The position numbers and the translations under genes were made by a program. Below the pieces are notes generated by a model, which ran no database searches, was not told the DNA's origin, and worked only from the letters and a program-made list of their open reading frames with translations. From Lindgomyces ingoldianus (taxonomy: Eukaryota > Ascomycota > Dothideomycetes > Pleosporales > Lindgomycetaceae): DNA of 64,000 nucleotides. Of this stretch, positions 10,704 through 21,401 are shown one piece after another; the first letter of the stretch is position 1; each line of letters starts with the position of its first letter. Where the stretch lies: positions 750,467 to 814,466 of the forward strand of contig NW_022985195.1 of the NCBI RefSeq assembly GCF_010093535.1, given 5' to 3'.

Positions 10704-13700
10704 CTACTTAACTTTGTGGAGGCTAATTGGCTGTTGACTGGAGCAACAGAGTACTTTTGATTTAAGATCAGCAAGGACAGCCGAACTGGGCGCCGTATTG
10801 TACCAGTTGTCGTCCGTGAGGAGCACGAAGCCAGGGTCTTCAGAGACAATATCTTCCGGCCAGCATGGATTGGCTCTTAATCCCCAATCGTTCCCGTAGT
10901 TAGGAGTCAGGGCGCCTGCCCAATTGAAGCTGATGGAGAAGGTGGTGCGCATTAAGCCGGCTTCGTAGAACTCTGTTGTCGATGTGCCTGAGCTCTTGAC
11001 ACTTTTGCTTTTGAGAGACATCAGCTTCGTATTCACGCTTCCGTCCGAATTCATCTAGCCATTACCAGCCCCGCCATCATTGTCGGAACAGAAATCGAAT
11101 GCATCCTGCCTGTATCTGCGAGTTTTTCTTGGGGTCTGGAGAGGGAGAGGGTGGAGCAAACGTACCCATGCCAGCGTTGACTGCTTCTCCGACACCTGGA
11201 ATCGCGTCTAACATCACCTCGAAGATGAGCTTTAGGGTGGAAATGATGATAAAACAGCCGATCTAAGAGTAGATTTCAATGTCAGTATATATTTCATCTC
11301 GCTCGATTTCTAGGAGGAATAATTACCTCCGCAATGGCGGGTAGCGCTTCAATAACTTTTCTGCAATGTTATTTATTGCCTGGTTGTCGCACGAACACTT
11401 CCCCAGCATGTACGTTTTGCCTAAGCTGACCGTTTAAGTGAACATCTTGTCAGCCTTTCAGTGTCTTCCTCTTCTAAGCCCAACATCAGGCGGAGTTGGA
11501 GAAACGTACGGTCTAGTGTCCATGGTATTACTTGGTAAAGTGGAACGTAGCTCACGCAACCATACGAAGCTGTTCTTCCTTCCGCCGCCGCATCGTTGAT
11601 CTCCCTTCTACATGCATTGTAGCATTGGTTCGTCGCCGGTTTCCAGTCCGGTGGTTTGTAAATCATACAACTCAGTCCGTTCTCCCATCGCGCACCCGTA
11701 GTCGAACGTTCCTGGATCGCCGACTGTGACAAGGGGTTTCGTGGGCGTCTGTTCTGGAGGGTCGGCTGGAATTACGAAAACTCTTTCGTTTGTGATGTTC
11801 TTGTTGCAAGCTTCCGTCGGATGCAGCAAGAGTCACAGAGACCTAGGTAGGAGCATTCTTTCCCAGGATTAGGATACCCAAGGCGTTGATAGTCGGGGGT
11901 TACTTTCTCCTGACGTCCTTGAAAGTACAGGTGCAGGGTCCAAAAGGGCAATAATCCTGCCCACACGAAAACTCGTAGAGCGTTTTGAGTTCGCCTTTGC
12001 CACTACGTACAATACAGCCCTGCACAGAAAGGGACACGGGCTTACCGATACGCCTCCTGAAGCCCACGCGGCTCCCACGGATTCCAGTTGTTGATGTCAT
12101 TCTGGAAGTTGTTGTCGATATCCTTCCCAGCGTTCCCAACCGTACGTAATACGTTACAACTCGCCAAATTAATGGTTGTAACTTCTTAGATTGTGAGTAC
12201 GTTTTAACATAAGCATAACATTTAAGTCCACTTATAGAGCGTAACTGTTATAATTTACATTTCTTCTACATTTTAACATTTTATAAAAAGTTATGTTGTA
12301 ACAGCTTATATATAGTCTACTAAGGATAATAATTTACTATAAATATAGCGCTAATATAGCTAGTTTTTTTATAGTTAAAGAGCCTTAATTATTAAGCTAA
12401 AAAGCTTATTTCTATTATAAGTAATAGTCTTTTTACTGCTACTAAAGCTCCTCTTATAGTTGCAGCTTATAGATAGGATAGATAAGAAGTTAAGAGCAAT
12501 TTTATATAGCATAAAATAAGTAAGCTGTCTAACTTATTCCTACTATATAAATAGATTAGCAAATAAAGGGCTATTATTTTTAGCTATAGTAATGTCTTTA
12601 TAGTAACTATTATAGTATTACTGTAATTCTATTGTTTTTTACTGCTTTTTATATAAATAATTACTAGTAAGAAGGCTTATGTTTATAAAAAAAGTCTACT
12701 TAAAGCCTTTATTATAATACTTGCTACCTAGTAACTTATGTTATGTAGATAGCAGTTGCTTATTGTCCTCTGCCTTTACCTCTACCTTAGTATTAACATA
12801 CTCTTAAAAAATAGCCTTTATTAAAGCCTTAGCTTTTTTATGCTATAAAAAATGCTTACACTAGTAGTCTTTAAACTAAAGAAGATAAAGCTAAGAGTTA
12901 AAAATAGTTACAACATAATAATAAAATATAAGTAGCTTTATAATAAACTTTTTTTAGTATGTAAGCAACTTCTCTATGCTAAATGCTATGCTAGATTTAA
13001 AGTAGTAATTATTACTTTTACTCTTAAGTTTATCCCTTATCTAGAGAAGCTTAGTATATAAGTGTTGTAAGTTAATAATAGTTATTTATAAAGATCTATA
13101 TAAGCCTTTACCCTTAAGGTGTTTTATTATAAAGTAAAAAACTTTAAAAAACTTATAAAAGTAATTAACTTTTTTTTATTTATTTTTAGTAATAATCTTA
13201 GTAAGAGTAGCATTACTAAAGATAGTAAAGTTAGCGCTATTATTTTTAGTGCCTCTTTACTTATAAATAAACTTAGTAATAGTGTCCTTAAGCTTATAAT
13301 AGCAGAGAAGCATAAGATAGACACTATGCTAGTATACACTACTATCTTATATAAGATTAAGGGTCTTAAAGCTCTAGAAAAAGTCTTTATTATTAAAAGT
13401 AGCTTAAAAAGTTATAAAAGCTTCTTAGCATTTATATAACACTAACACTATGTTTATAAAGTTATAAAGCTTACTTATAACTTTATACTAATAGTATAGT
13501 TTAAATTAATCCTAAGAAGTAGCTTAGGCTAGCGCTGCTTTAAAAGCGTTTATTTTTTTCCTATATATAACTGCCTTAACTACTAGCTAGATTGTATAAC
13601 TAGCGCAGTGTATACAGTGCTTAGAGGTAAGGGGCCTTTTAAGATGTTATGTAAGAGTAGAGATAGTTTTATTATTATTATTTAACATATTATTAGCTAC

Positions 13701-16423
13701 TAAATAATAAAATTTTAACATAATTTTAAAGTTATTAATAACTTTAATAATCTCTCTAGCTTAGTTTGCCCTTATATAGTTACTATATAAGTTACAAAAG
13801 CTAATAAGTATGTTATAGTGCTAGTAGTTAACATCTATATTAGCATAAGTAAGCATGTTATTATTAATTTTTATAGTGCTAAGGCGCTAAAATAATAAGC
13901 TAAAGTACACATACTAATAAAGTGTAACACTACACTTAAGAAGAAAAAGTAGGTTAAAGAAGTCTATATATTAATGCTTAATATAATTTTACTTTAAGCT
14001 ATTTTTAGTATTATTTAAATCTCTGCTCTCTAGCGCAGGCAGGCCTTATTTATGTAGGAAGAAAATGTAGTATCTAAGACTAAAAAAGCTATAAAAAGAT
14101 TAGCTTAGTTTTAAGTAAAAATGCCCTAAAGTTTTACTAATAATACTATGTTAAAAAAAATGTTATAAAGAATAACTTAATTAATAACTACTACCTGCAA
14201 CACTTTTTTCTGCTATATGCTGTAAAAGATAATATATAATAAGCTAGTAACTTTATAAGCAGCTTTAAATAGACTTACTAAAATTTTTAGTGTGTTAAGT
14301 AAGAGACTTTTTTTAAAAACATTAATTTTATGTTTTTTTCTAAAGTAGCTTATAATATAAGTGTAACTATTAACTTTCTTTACCCCTTTATAAACACCCT
14401 TAGCGTAGCACCTTTTATAGAGCTATAGCTTTACTTTAAAGCTGTTCTTTTTATTATTGTACACTAAATTTGCTTTATGCTGCTAAATCTAAAAGAGCTG
14501 CTAGTTCCTACAGAGCTAGCTTTTATGCTTTACATAATACCTAACTTTTTTAAGCCTTAGCTTTCTGTTTGCTAGCTAGAGGTTATCCTACTTTATAGTA
14601 AAAGCTACTTTATTATTAAGACTAGTGTTAGCTAAGTACTTCTTTAAATAGGCATTAAATAGTGTACTGCCTTAGAATAAAACTAAAAAGGAAGATAATA
14701 AGGCTTTTAACTTAGTAAAGTAATAAAAATAAGTATAATAAAATATGTTAGTTTACTAGAAAAAGCTAGCTCTAAAGAATCCTTAAAATAAAGCAGTACA
14801 CCTGCTATGCTAGAGGAATTAGAACATTTAGCTTATAGTAGGTAGAATAATAGATGTAAATAAATTAATAATAATTTATAAGCTAAAAAGCTAACTATTT
14901 ACATAAAATAGTATACCTTACTTCTAGCTTTTACTATAAGCGCTAATGTCCTATAAACCTTAAAGTTTTTACTTAATTATTACTCTAAAAATATAACTTT
15001 AAACATGCTTTTAACATAATCCTACATATGTTTAATTAGGTCCTATTTTAGTAGAAAAAGTTGCCTTTTTAAGACGTACTACAGTCTGTAATGGGCGCTC
15101 CTCCAGTCATACGTTACAACTTATATCTCTCCTACGTTTCAACGGCTCACGTGACTGTTACGGGTCGTATACTACGACTCGTAGTACGTACGGTTGGGAA
15201 CCCTGATCCTTCCCTGTCAGACCAAGGACGGTTTCAGACCCTTGGGATATATCAACCGTGACTTCTCCGGGTGAGGCCGCTAATGGAACACTTCCGTGCC
15301 AAGAACCAACATTGTGGTCGGGTATATCGTCCCACTCCCCTATCATTCAGTCCGATGCCCCGATCTTGACCCTCACTGTACAACTTTCTGATAAGTAGGG
15401 CAGAATAGAAGACTTGATCCGGCGCAAAGTCTGACGAGTTCGCCTCTTTTTGTAGCTGGCTGGCCGTATTTCATATCGTTCCGCCCGTTGAACACGCACG
15501 CCCGTGATTGAGGTGATACCAAGCAGTGAACTCTTCTTTCGTAATTGCGGGCGTACCGCCTTTGTACATATCAATATCATAAGGCAGAAATTGGCGTCGT
15601 GCGTCATGCGACCGTCCAAGCGCATAGTTGAAAGGGGCCTTACAGGTGTCAAATGCCACCATAGCTTGTTCCAGGATAGGACCAATATGATGCGACTCCC
15701 CGTAGTCATTCTATGAGATAATCTCTTGGGCTTGAAACACCATATCTGGTTCCAGCGCTCGTACCAAAGATCATGTCCTCCCTACAACCAAATCTTGTTA
15801 TACCCGGGCATCTTCGTAAAGAACCAGGGGGATACCGGCATCATGTACGCACTTCCAGCCAGAAACTCCTTGTAGGAAGCTTCGATCTCGGTGAGTATTG
15901 AACTAGGACCTTCAGGCCAAGCAGCGCAGCTAAAAAGCCCATCAACCACACCCGTCACCACGGCTTTCTTCGCTCCGGGAGGCGAATATGATGGTACGAA
16001 GAACGCACCGGATTTCTGTTTGATTTTGGTCTAATTTGGTGCGGAGCCAGGGCTCTCGTCTTTTGGCCAAGGCCCGTTTCCGGCATAAGAGAAGGAGAAG
16101 ATAAGCTTGAAGCCTATGGATTCGGCCGCTTGTAACATGGTATTGATGCTTTCGTCATTGGGGTCATCGTTGTAGGCTATGTGTAGTGCGAAGCCATCGA
16201 TGTGGGCTTCTGCGCTAGGCGGATGTCGATTTGGAGATCACTATAGTATAGTTTGCTGTGCTGCCAATCTAAGGTTGAGGAAGTGTGTTAGGGGTTCCCT
16301 AACGATATAGTTGAGTGTATATGTTTGGAAACGTACCATAAAATGCGCGAATACAGTTTGCCCTTCTACCCGAAGGCCAAAGGAAAAAACAGCCCATATG
16401 ATTAACGATATGAGGATCATCAC
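10704..16423 (-). pseudogene. GH71 alpha-1,3-glucanase (mutanase) pseudogene, split by a hAT insertion
   Basis: Read on the minus strand. The start at 16423 gives a signal peptide (MMILISLIIWAVFSFG) followed by TVFAHFM, the GH71 N-terminus, then a GTACGT donor. Further on come HIDGFALHIAYNDDPNDES, GFKLIFSFSYAGNGPWPK, VVDGLFSCAAWPEGPSS, AYMMPVSPWFFTKMPGYNK and HDLWYERWNQIW, all GH71 landmarks. The reading is broken by frameshifts near the first block, a deletion after GPWPKDE and in-frame TAG codons, one where W-R is expected (TGG to TAG). The gene is interrupted at 12128-15205 by a transposon. It resumes with the C-terminal cysteine repeats (FSCGQDYCPFGPCTC, then SYLGLC) and a tail (LDAIPGVGEAVNAGM and 11054-10704). 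Intact enzymes cut alpha-1,3-glucan in the cell wall; this copy cannot. Confidence 0.85.
12128..15205. mobile_element. RIP-mutated hAT DNA transposon, 3,078 bp
   Basis: The element is bounded by the exact 8-bp duplication ATCCTTCC at 12120-12127 and 15206-15213, and it interrupts the GH71 pseudogene. Terminal inverted repeats match in 24 of 26 bases: left CAGCGTTCCCAACCGTACGT, right (reverse complement) CAGGGTTCCCAACCGTACGT. CAG ends plus an 8-bp duplication identify hAT. The interior is extremely AT-rich with stops in all frames, the look of RIP, so no transposase can be read; the length suits a former autonomous copy. The edges kept normal composition and carry the GTAC-rich subterminal motifs shared with the 493-bp element at 5240-5732 (21 of 26 bases at the tip; CACGTGACTGTTACGG at 15148-15163). 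Confidence 0.92.
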
Positions 16424-17657
16424 GACGACTATAGAAAATCGTCGAATGTGTGATAAACGGGAACATCTTTGATTAGAGCACAGCTCTTAACATCTTATTG
16501 TCTTGCTATCGTATTGTGAAATGAGGAAATGGAAGTTTCTTTCTGTAATGCAATCCTTCACCGCAGATTCTTAGTGTCGTTGTCTCCGAAATCACTCGGG
16601 AGTACCTCGCATGTCTTCACAAGAACAACGCGGCGGTTGATCTCATCCTCTATCTACATTTCGTGCGACGAGATGACTTGTAGGATCCACATCACATCTT
16701 CGAAAGCATGGCGACAGTAGACTTTGCCGGGGAATATGCCAGACGCGCGTAGAGCCTATGAAAGAGTCTGGAGATATCCCACCGCATGTACTGACGCTTG
16801 CTACTCCGATAGTGAGAGGGATGGTACTACTTCTTTGTGGATACGGAAAGAGGGACCGTTGTTATTCGCGATTTTCAAACAGGGCCAAAGCCGACAGGGC
16901 TATCGCAAGTGAGTGTATTGATTTACTCCTCTTTACATGGTGAGGTAGCTAAAGTGTGTTCTCTAGGAGGCGGAATCGGAAAGAGACGAGCGGCGGACGC
17001 ATGCCACTTACGCAGTGAAGAGTTTCTTCGAGCGGCTGAAGCAACAATGCATGTCATTTCAAGTAGTAGGCTCTTCGCTGAGCATACTCGCCAGAGTAGT
17101 GCTCGGCCCTCAGTGTGTGTCTAGCACATGCTAATGGCTCCGCTAGATTGCAGTCAGTGAGAGAGAGGCGGAACGAGGCGGGAATCTGGAGCATCCCCCA
17201 TTGCGAAGAGTAAAGGAAATTTACGAAGAAGAAGGACTGTTTTCGGAGGGGCACGATAGACTAGCATGCATGGAGCGACTTGCAGATGTAGTAATACAAT
17301 CCGTTGTACGCATCTTATCACCTAATGTGGAGCGTGATAGGAGCAGTATAGAACAGAAGCTTGTATTCTGTTAATACTCTTCCTGATTCTAGCAACACAT
17401 CTAGAAGATAGACACCACCCTAGCCGTGTTCCACGTTATGTGATAACATGCTGTAGTCGTAGTAAAGTGATTACGGTCTACGTCACTGGCAAAGACCTCG
17501 ATATTCTGCGCCACAGTGGCTTGGCATTCACTTTTCATGAAAGCGCCGTTCTTCGCCTCGGGCTTGGGGTTAACTTCCCACGGCTGCTGGCGTAGTGATA
17601 TTGGCCGCCGTCATTCTTCCCCCTCCCTGTTCGATATCGACTTTCTTGTGCAGCATC
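16424..17657. other. Intergenic; contains one copy of a 28-bp repeat
   Basis: Open stretches at 16529-17124 overlap each other in different frames and show no domain. The right end should contain the promoter of the transporter at 17658. Confidence 0.4.
17428..17455 (+). repeat. 28-bp direct repeat, copy 2
   Basis: Starts GTTCCACGTTATGTGATAAC; pairs with 10231-10258 (26 of 28). Confidence 0.6.
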
Positions 17658-19086
17658 ATGAGTTCTGAACCCGATGTCCATAGGGCCATTTCGATGAAAC
17701 CGAGCCCGTTTCATGCACACCCGCACAGATCGGAACGGACTGCCAGCCCCCACCCGGCAGCCTCCGTCTCCGATGCGGCCCTCTGCGGCACCAGCACCGC
17801 GATAGAGACGTCTAAGGCGCCAGACAACCACGATCCCGTTGCCCGTCACGGACACAGCCACGAGAGCGATGTCGAGAGCCAATCGCTCCCCCAGTACACA
17901 CCCGACAACGACCCCTACCGCCTCGCGGCTGCCCTGAAGCCAGAGAGTGAACTTGCCGAGATAAGAGCGAATACCTCCAAGAAGCGTGATGGCTGCGGCC
18001 CCATCACATTGAACAAGAAGGCCTACCAAGCGAGGAAGCTAGAGAAGTTCTACGAGGCCCAGAATGAGAATATCGAGCGGTTACTGAAGCCCGTTGACGA
18101 CCACCGCCGTGATGCAAAGGAGGAAGAGGGTGCCAATCACCTCAAATATCGGATCGCTGTAATTGGTAGCTTCGTCGCCAATATTATCCTCGCAGCATTG
18201 CAGCTGTACGCCGCGGCCTCATCACAGTCGCTGTCCCTGTTCACAACCATGGCCGACTCTCTATTTGATCCTATGTCAAACCTTACCTTGATCCTGTGCG
18301 CTCGGGCCGTCAAGCGCGTCGACGGCCGCAAATTCCCCTCTGGGAAGGCCCGGATCGAGACTGCGGGAAACATATTCTTCTGCTTTCTCATGGTCACTGT
18401 CTCTGTCGTGCTAATCGTTGAGTCGATTCGGGATTTGGCAGTACACAACTCGAAGCAGGACACCAAGCAGTTCCATCTTCCATCCGTCATCGCCGTGGGC
18501 ATCGCATTCGCCACCAAGTTCTCCTTATTCCTGTATTGCTGGGCTCTGCGGAACATGTACTCACAGGTCCGAATTCTTTGGGAAGACCACCGCAACGACT
18601 TGTTTATCAACGGCTTTGGTATTCTCACTTCGGTTGGAGGTGCGAAGCTCATTTGGTGGCTGGATCCGATGGGAGCTGTCATCCTGTCGACCCTCATCAT
18701 CTTCCTGTGGATGCGCACTGCCTACTCAGAGTTCCAATTGCTCATTGGAGTCACTGCCGATACTAACACGCTTCAATTGATTACCTACATATGTACGCCT
18801 TGCCTCCTCTCCCTCCCATCAACCCAATGTTCTGACAGTTATAGCCATGACACACTCCCCTTTCGTGAGGCAAATTGACACCGTCCGCGCCTACCATTCG
18901 GGTCCTCGATTGATCGTCGAGGTCGACATTGTAATGGACCCCGAAGAATCATTGCGTGCGACGCACGACGTAGCGGAAGAGCTCCAGATGAAACTCGAAA
19001 GCTTGCCAGATGTCGAGCGTGCTTATGTTCATGTCGATTATGAGACTAGCCATGCGCCAGAGCATTTCCTGAAGAAGGAATTGTAG
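17658..19086 (+). CDS. Cation diffusion facilitator (Mn-type CDF) transporter
   Basis: Two exons, 17658-18792 and 18845-19086; product 458 aa. A His/Ser/Pro-rich cytosolic N-terminus (about 150 residues, including RHGHSHESD) precedes the membrane domain, which starts at YRIAVIGSFVANIILAALQL. TM2 carries DSLFD and TM5 carries DHRND, the paired D-x3-D sites of manganese-type CDF proteins, where zinc carriers have H-x3-D. The C-terminal dimerisation domain (TVRAYHSGPRLIVEVDIVMD) follows the intron. The acceptor at 18843-18844 gives TYISMTHSP; an alternative AG 6 bp upstream would add two residues. Such proteins export divalent metal from the cytosol in exchange for protons. The ATG at 17658 is chosen because the upstream extension has no ATG. 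Confidence 0.9.
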
Positions 19087-19702
19087 AGGACATCGATTCT
19101 CTCAGCTCTGGATCCCCACTTCCAATTCACGCCATTTCTCATAGGATGAATTGAGAACGAATTTCCTTCATGGAGTCGGATTTTGTTACAGCGAAGTACT
19201 TGAGGCCCAGGCGATATCGCTTGGCTACTTCGTTGGTACGTTACGGGCGGTCTTGTGCATATTGCTTTTGCTGCATCGCGGGGACTGGCATTGTAGTCGT
19301 GGGCATGACCGACTGGGTTGCATAGATTGGCTTAAACGGTTCTTATTAATACTGTTCTTGGAATTGCTGCATCGTCTTTTCCAGTGTTCCCCCGGACACA
19401 AGCACGTTGCTGCGAATGAACTCTTGCTTTCGAACTCGTCGCATGCTACCTGCACCCCACACTACAATCCTCTGGCGTCTCCCACGTGCACCATCCTAGC
19501 GAACCAACAGCCTTTCCCTCCCACCATTGAGCATCACTCCTCCACCCTTACATCAGCCACTCAACCCACTCGGCTTGAGTTAACACGCTCCATCTGGACC
19601 TCCAATCTTGCCTTCAGAGCTGCGCGACATGCGTTTCCATCATTCCTTGCCAGCATCTTCTATGCCAATGTTGCTCGTTTCCGTTGGTTTACCACATCAA
19701 AG

Positions 19703-20950
19703 ATGTCGCCGAACTTGCAGCTGAGCTTCTGGAAGCGGATGGGGCTAGAAGAAGAGCATCGCGATTTATGTTTAAGAATAGTGCGGGATTTGTATCCAAG
19801 ATATAAAGTAGAAGAGTCTAAGAACCAGGGATATTGCAGTTTTACCATATTGGTATCGCCGTCGGGGAAAAGTGTGGCGTCTTCACTGCATAACTGGGAG
19901 GAACCGCTTTCGACAGACATTGCCGGCCGCATACGAATCCGCAATCTCCCCAGCTTCATCGTTCAGCTCCGTCCTCCACAGCATACACTTGACCTCACTC
20001 TCACACACGCCGCCGTACAAACATACGGTCCACTTGCACCCTCTGTTCAGCCCCTCGCCTGCAATCTACCATGTCCATTACACGCCTTCCAACTCGACAA
20101 GATCCCCGGCATCCCATTCTCCCACCAGCGACCGCACACTGGCACCCTTAACCCCTCAGCCTACGACAAACAAGCCACCCTCATCAAGTCTCTCGCCATC
20201 TTCCTCGCAAAAGCATGGCCGGCACCCTCACCCTCTCATCCCTCAACAAGTTCAAATCCAAGTCCTCGGACCATACGAGCCGACTCCCCACTCGCCGAAA
20301 CACCGGAATTCCTCTTATCCCAGTGCAGCGGCAATGTCGGCGCTCGCCTCATCCCTAAGCTCAAGAAGTTGTCTCTCTTGCTACCACACGCAAGCTTGCG
20401 CGCCCGAGCAGCGGATACGCTTGCACAGTTGCTAGAACTTCGAGATTATCCGATTGTCTTAAATCATGGCGATTTAATTCCCTCGAACATCATGCTCGAT
20501 CCTGAGACCTGGGCTCTGCAAGGCGTAGTAGACTGGGCAGAGGCAGAGTATCTTCCCTTTGGAACCTGTTTTTATGGGCTTGAGCATTTTCTTGGATATC
20601 TAGACATGCAGCCCATCCCTAACCCCAATCCCAATGCCATCATCTCAGATCCCTCCCCTCCAGTCCCAGTCTTCCGATACTACACCTCCGCGCCCCAGTT
20701 ACGCAAGCTTTTTTGGGAGACGTTGGTATCATACGCGCCAGGTATCCAGGACCGAATTAATGATGTCATGTTGGCGAAGGATGTGGGTGTGTTGCTCTGG
20801 TATGGGTTTGCATGGGATGAGGGCGCTATTGATCGTGTTGTTAATGTGGAAGAGGATAGGGAGGAGATGGAGTGTTTGAGGGCGTTCTTGGAGGGTGAGG
20901 GTGAGGGTGAGGGAGATGCGTGGCCCGGAGGTGGGGTTTCGGATATATAG
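19703..20950 (+). CDS. APH-fold phosphotransferase-like protein
   Basis: Single-exon frame of 415 aa from the ATG at 19703. The same frame is open back to about 19151 but holds no ATG there. The core motifs are LNHGDLIPSNIMLD (catalytic HGD...N loop) and LQGVVDWAEAEYLPFG (metal-binding D), as in the aminoglycoside phosphotransferase-like family that is expanded in filamentous fungi. The N-lobe is poorly conserved, with no clear glycine-rich loop, which is common in this group, so kinase activity is not assured. The C-terminus ends in a GEGEGEGE stretch from a short GGTGAG tandem repeat (about 20894-20913). Substrate unknown. Confidence 0.8.
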   Translation: MSPNLQLSFWKRMGLEEEHRDLCLRIVRDLYPRYKVEESKNQGYCSFTILVSPSGKSVASSLHNWEEPLSTDIAGRIRIRNLPSFIVQLRPPQHTLDLTLTHAAVQTYGPLAPSVQPLACNLPCPLHAFQLDKIPGIPFSHQRPHTGTLNPSAYDKQATLIKSLAIFLAKAWPAPSPSHPSTSSNPSPRTIRADSPLAETPEFLLSQCSGNVGARLIPKLKKLSLLLPHASLRARAADTLAQLLELRDYPIVLNHGDLIPSNIMLDPETWALQGVVDWAEAEYLPFGTCFYGLEHFLGYLDMQPIPNPNPNAIISDPSPPVPVFRYYTSAPQLRKLFWETLVSYAPGIQDRINDVMLAKDVGVLLWYGFAWDEGAIDRVVNVEEDREEMECLRAFLEGEGEGEGDAWPGGGVSDI

Positions 20951-21401
20951 GGAGGGAGAAAGACAGACTTGGGACGTAGAAAATGGGTTCTAGGGATTGG
21001 ATAAGGGGGTTGGACCGGAATACTGACTTTATGGATTAGATGAAAGATGGAGAAAATATATCTGAGAGTGAGGCTGAGAGTGAGATCGAGAGTTTTGTCG
21101 TGCGGACCTACGTGCTCCATCCGTAGTTGATCCATACCTATGTTTGTACTATATGGTCCAGGACCTAGGACGAGCTTCCTGCCGATCTCGCTCTCTTAGA
21201 CAAAGACTTCCGAAACCACAAGAATCAGGGCTGTAGAATGCAGACAGATCCTATACTATACTTTGCGCTACATCTTCAGGCTCCGTCGACCTCTTCCTAC
21301 GATAAAAAAAATACATAAAAAAACTATGCTATCTAATCCAATCGTACACACAAACCCTACAAGACTCCCCCTGCCACCTCAAACCTAACTCACCCCTTCC
21401 C
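20951..21401. other. Intergenic between convergent genes
   Basis: Separates the ends of two convergent genes, so it should hold both 3' ends. An A-rich run lies near 21304-21322. No gene seen. Confidence 0.45.

Noticed and set aside
13119..13439. 106-codon plus-strand frame in the AT-rich block
   Set aside because: It lies inside the RIP-mutated hAT element, consists of Lys/Ile/Leu/Ser from AT-rich codons, and matches no transposase block I can identify.
19151..19702. N-terminal extension of the APH-like protein
   Set aside because: Open frame but without an ATG, and composition unlike a protein domain; the ATG at 19703 is preferred.
20680..21135. 151-codon minus-strand frame
   Set aside because: Antisense to the APH-like gene; its Ser/Pro runs come from the GGTGAG repeat.
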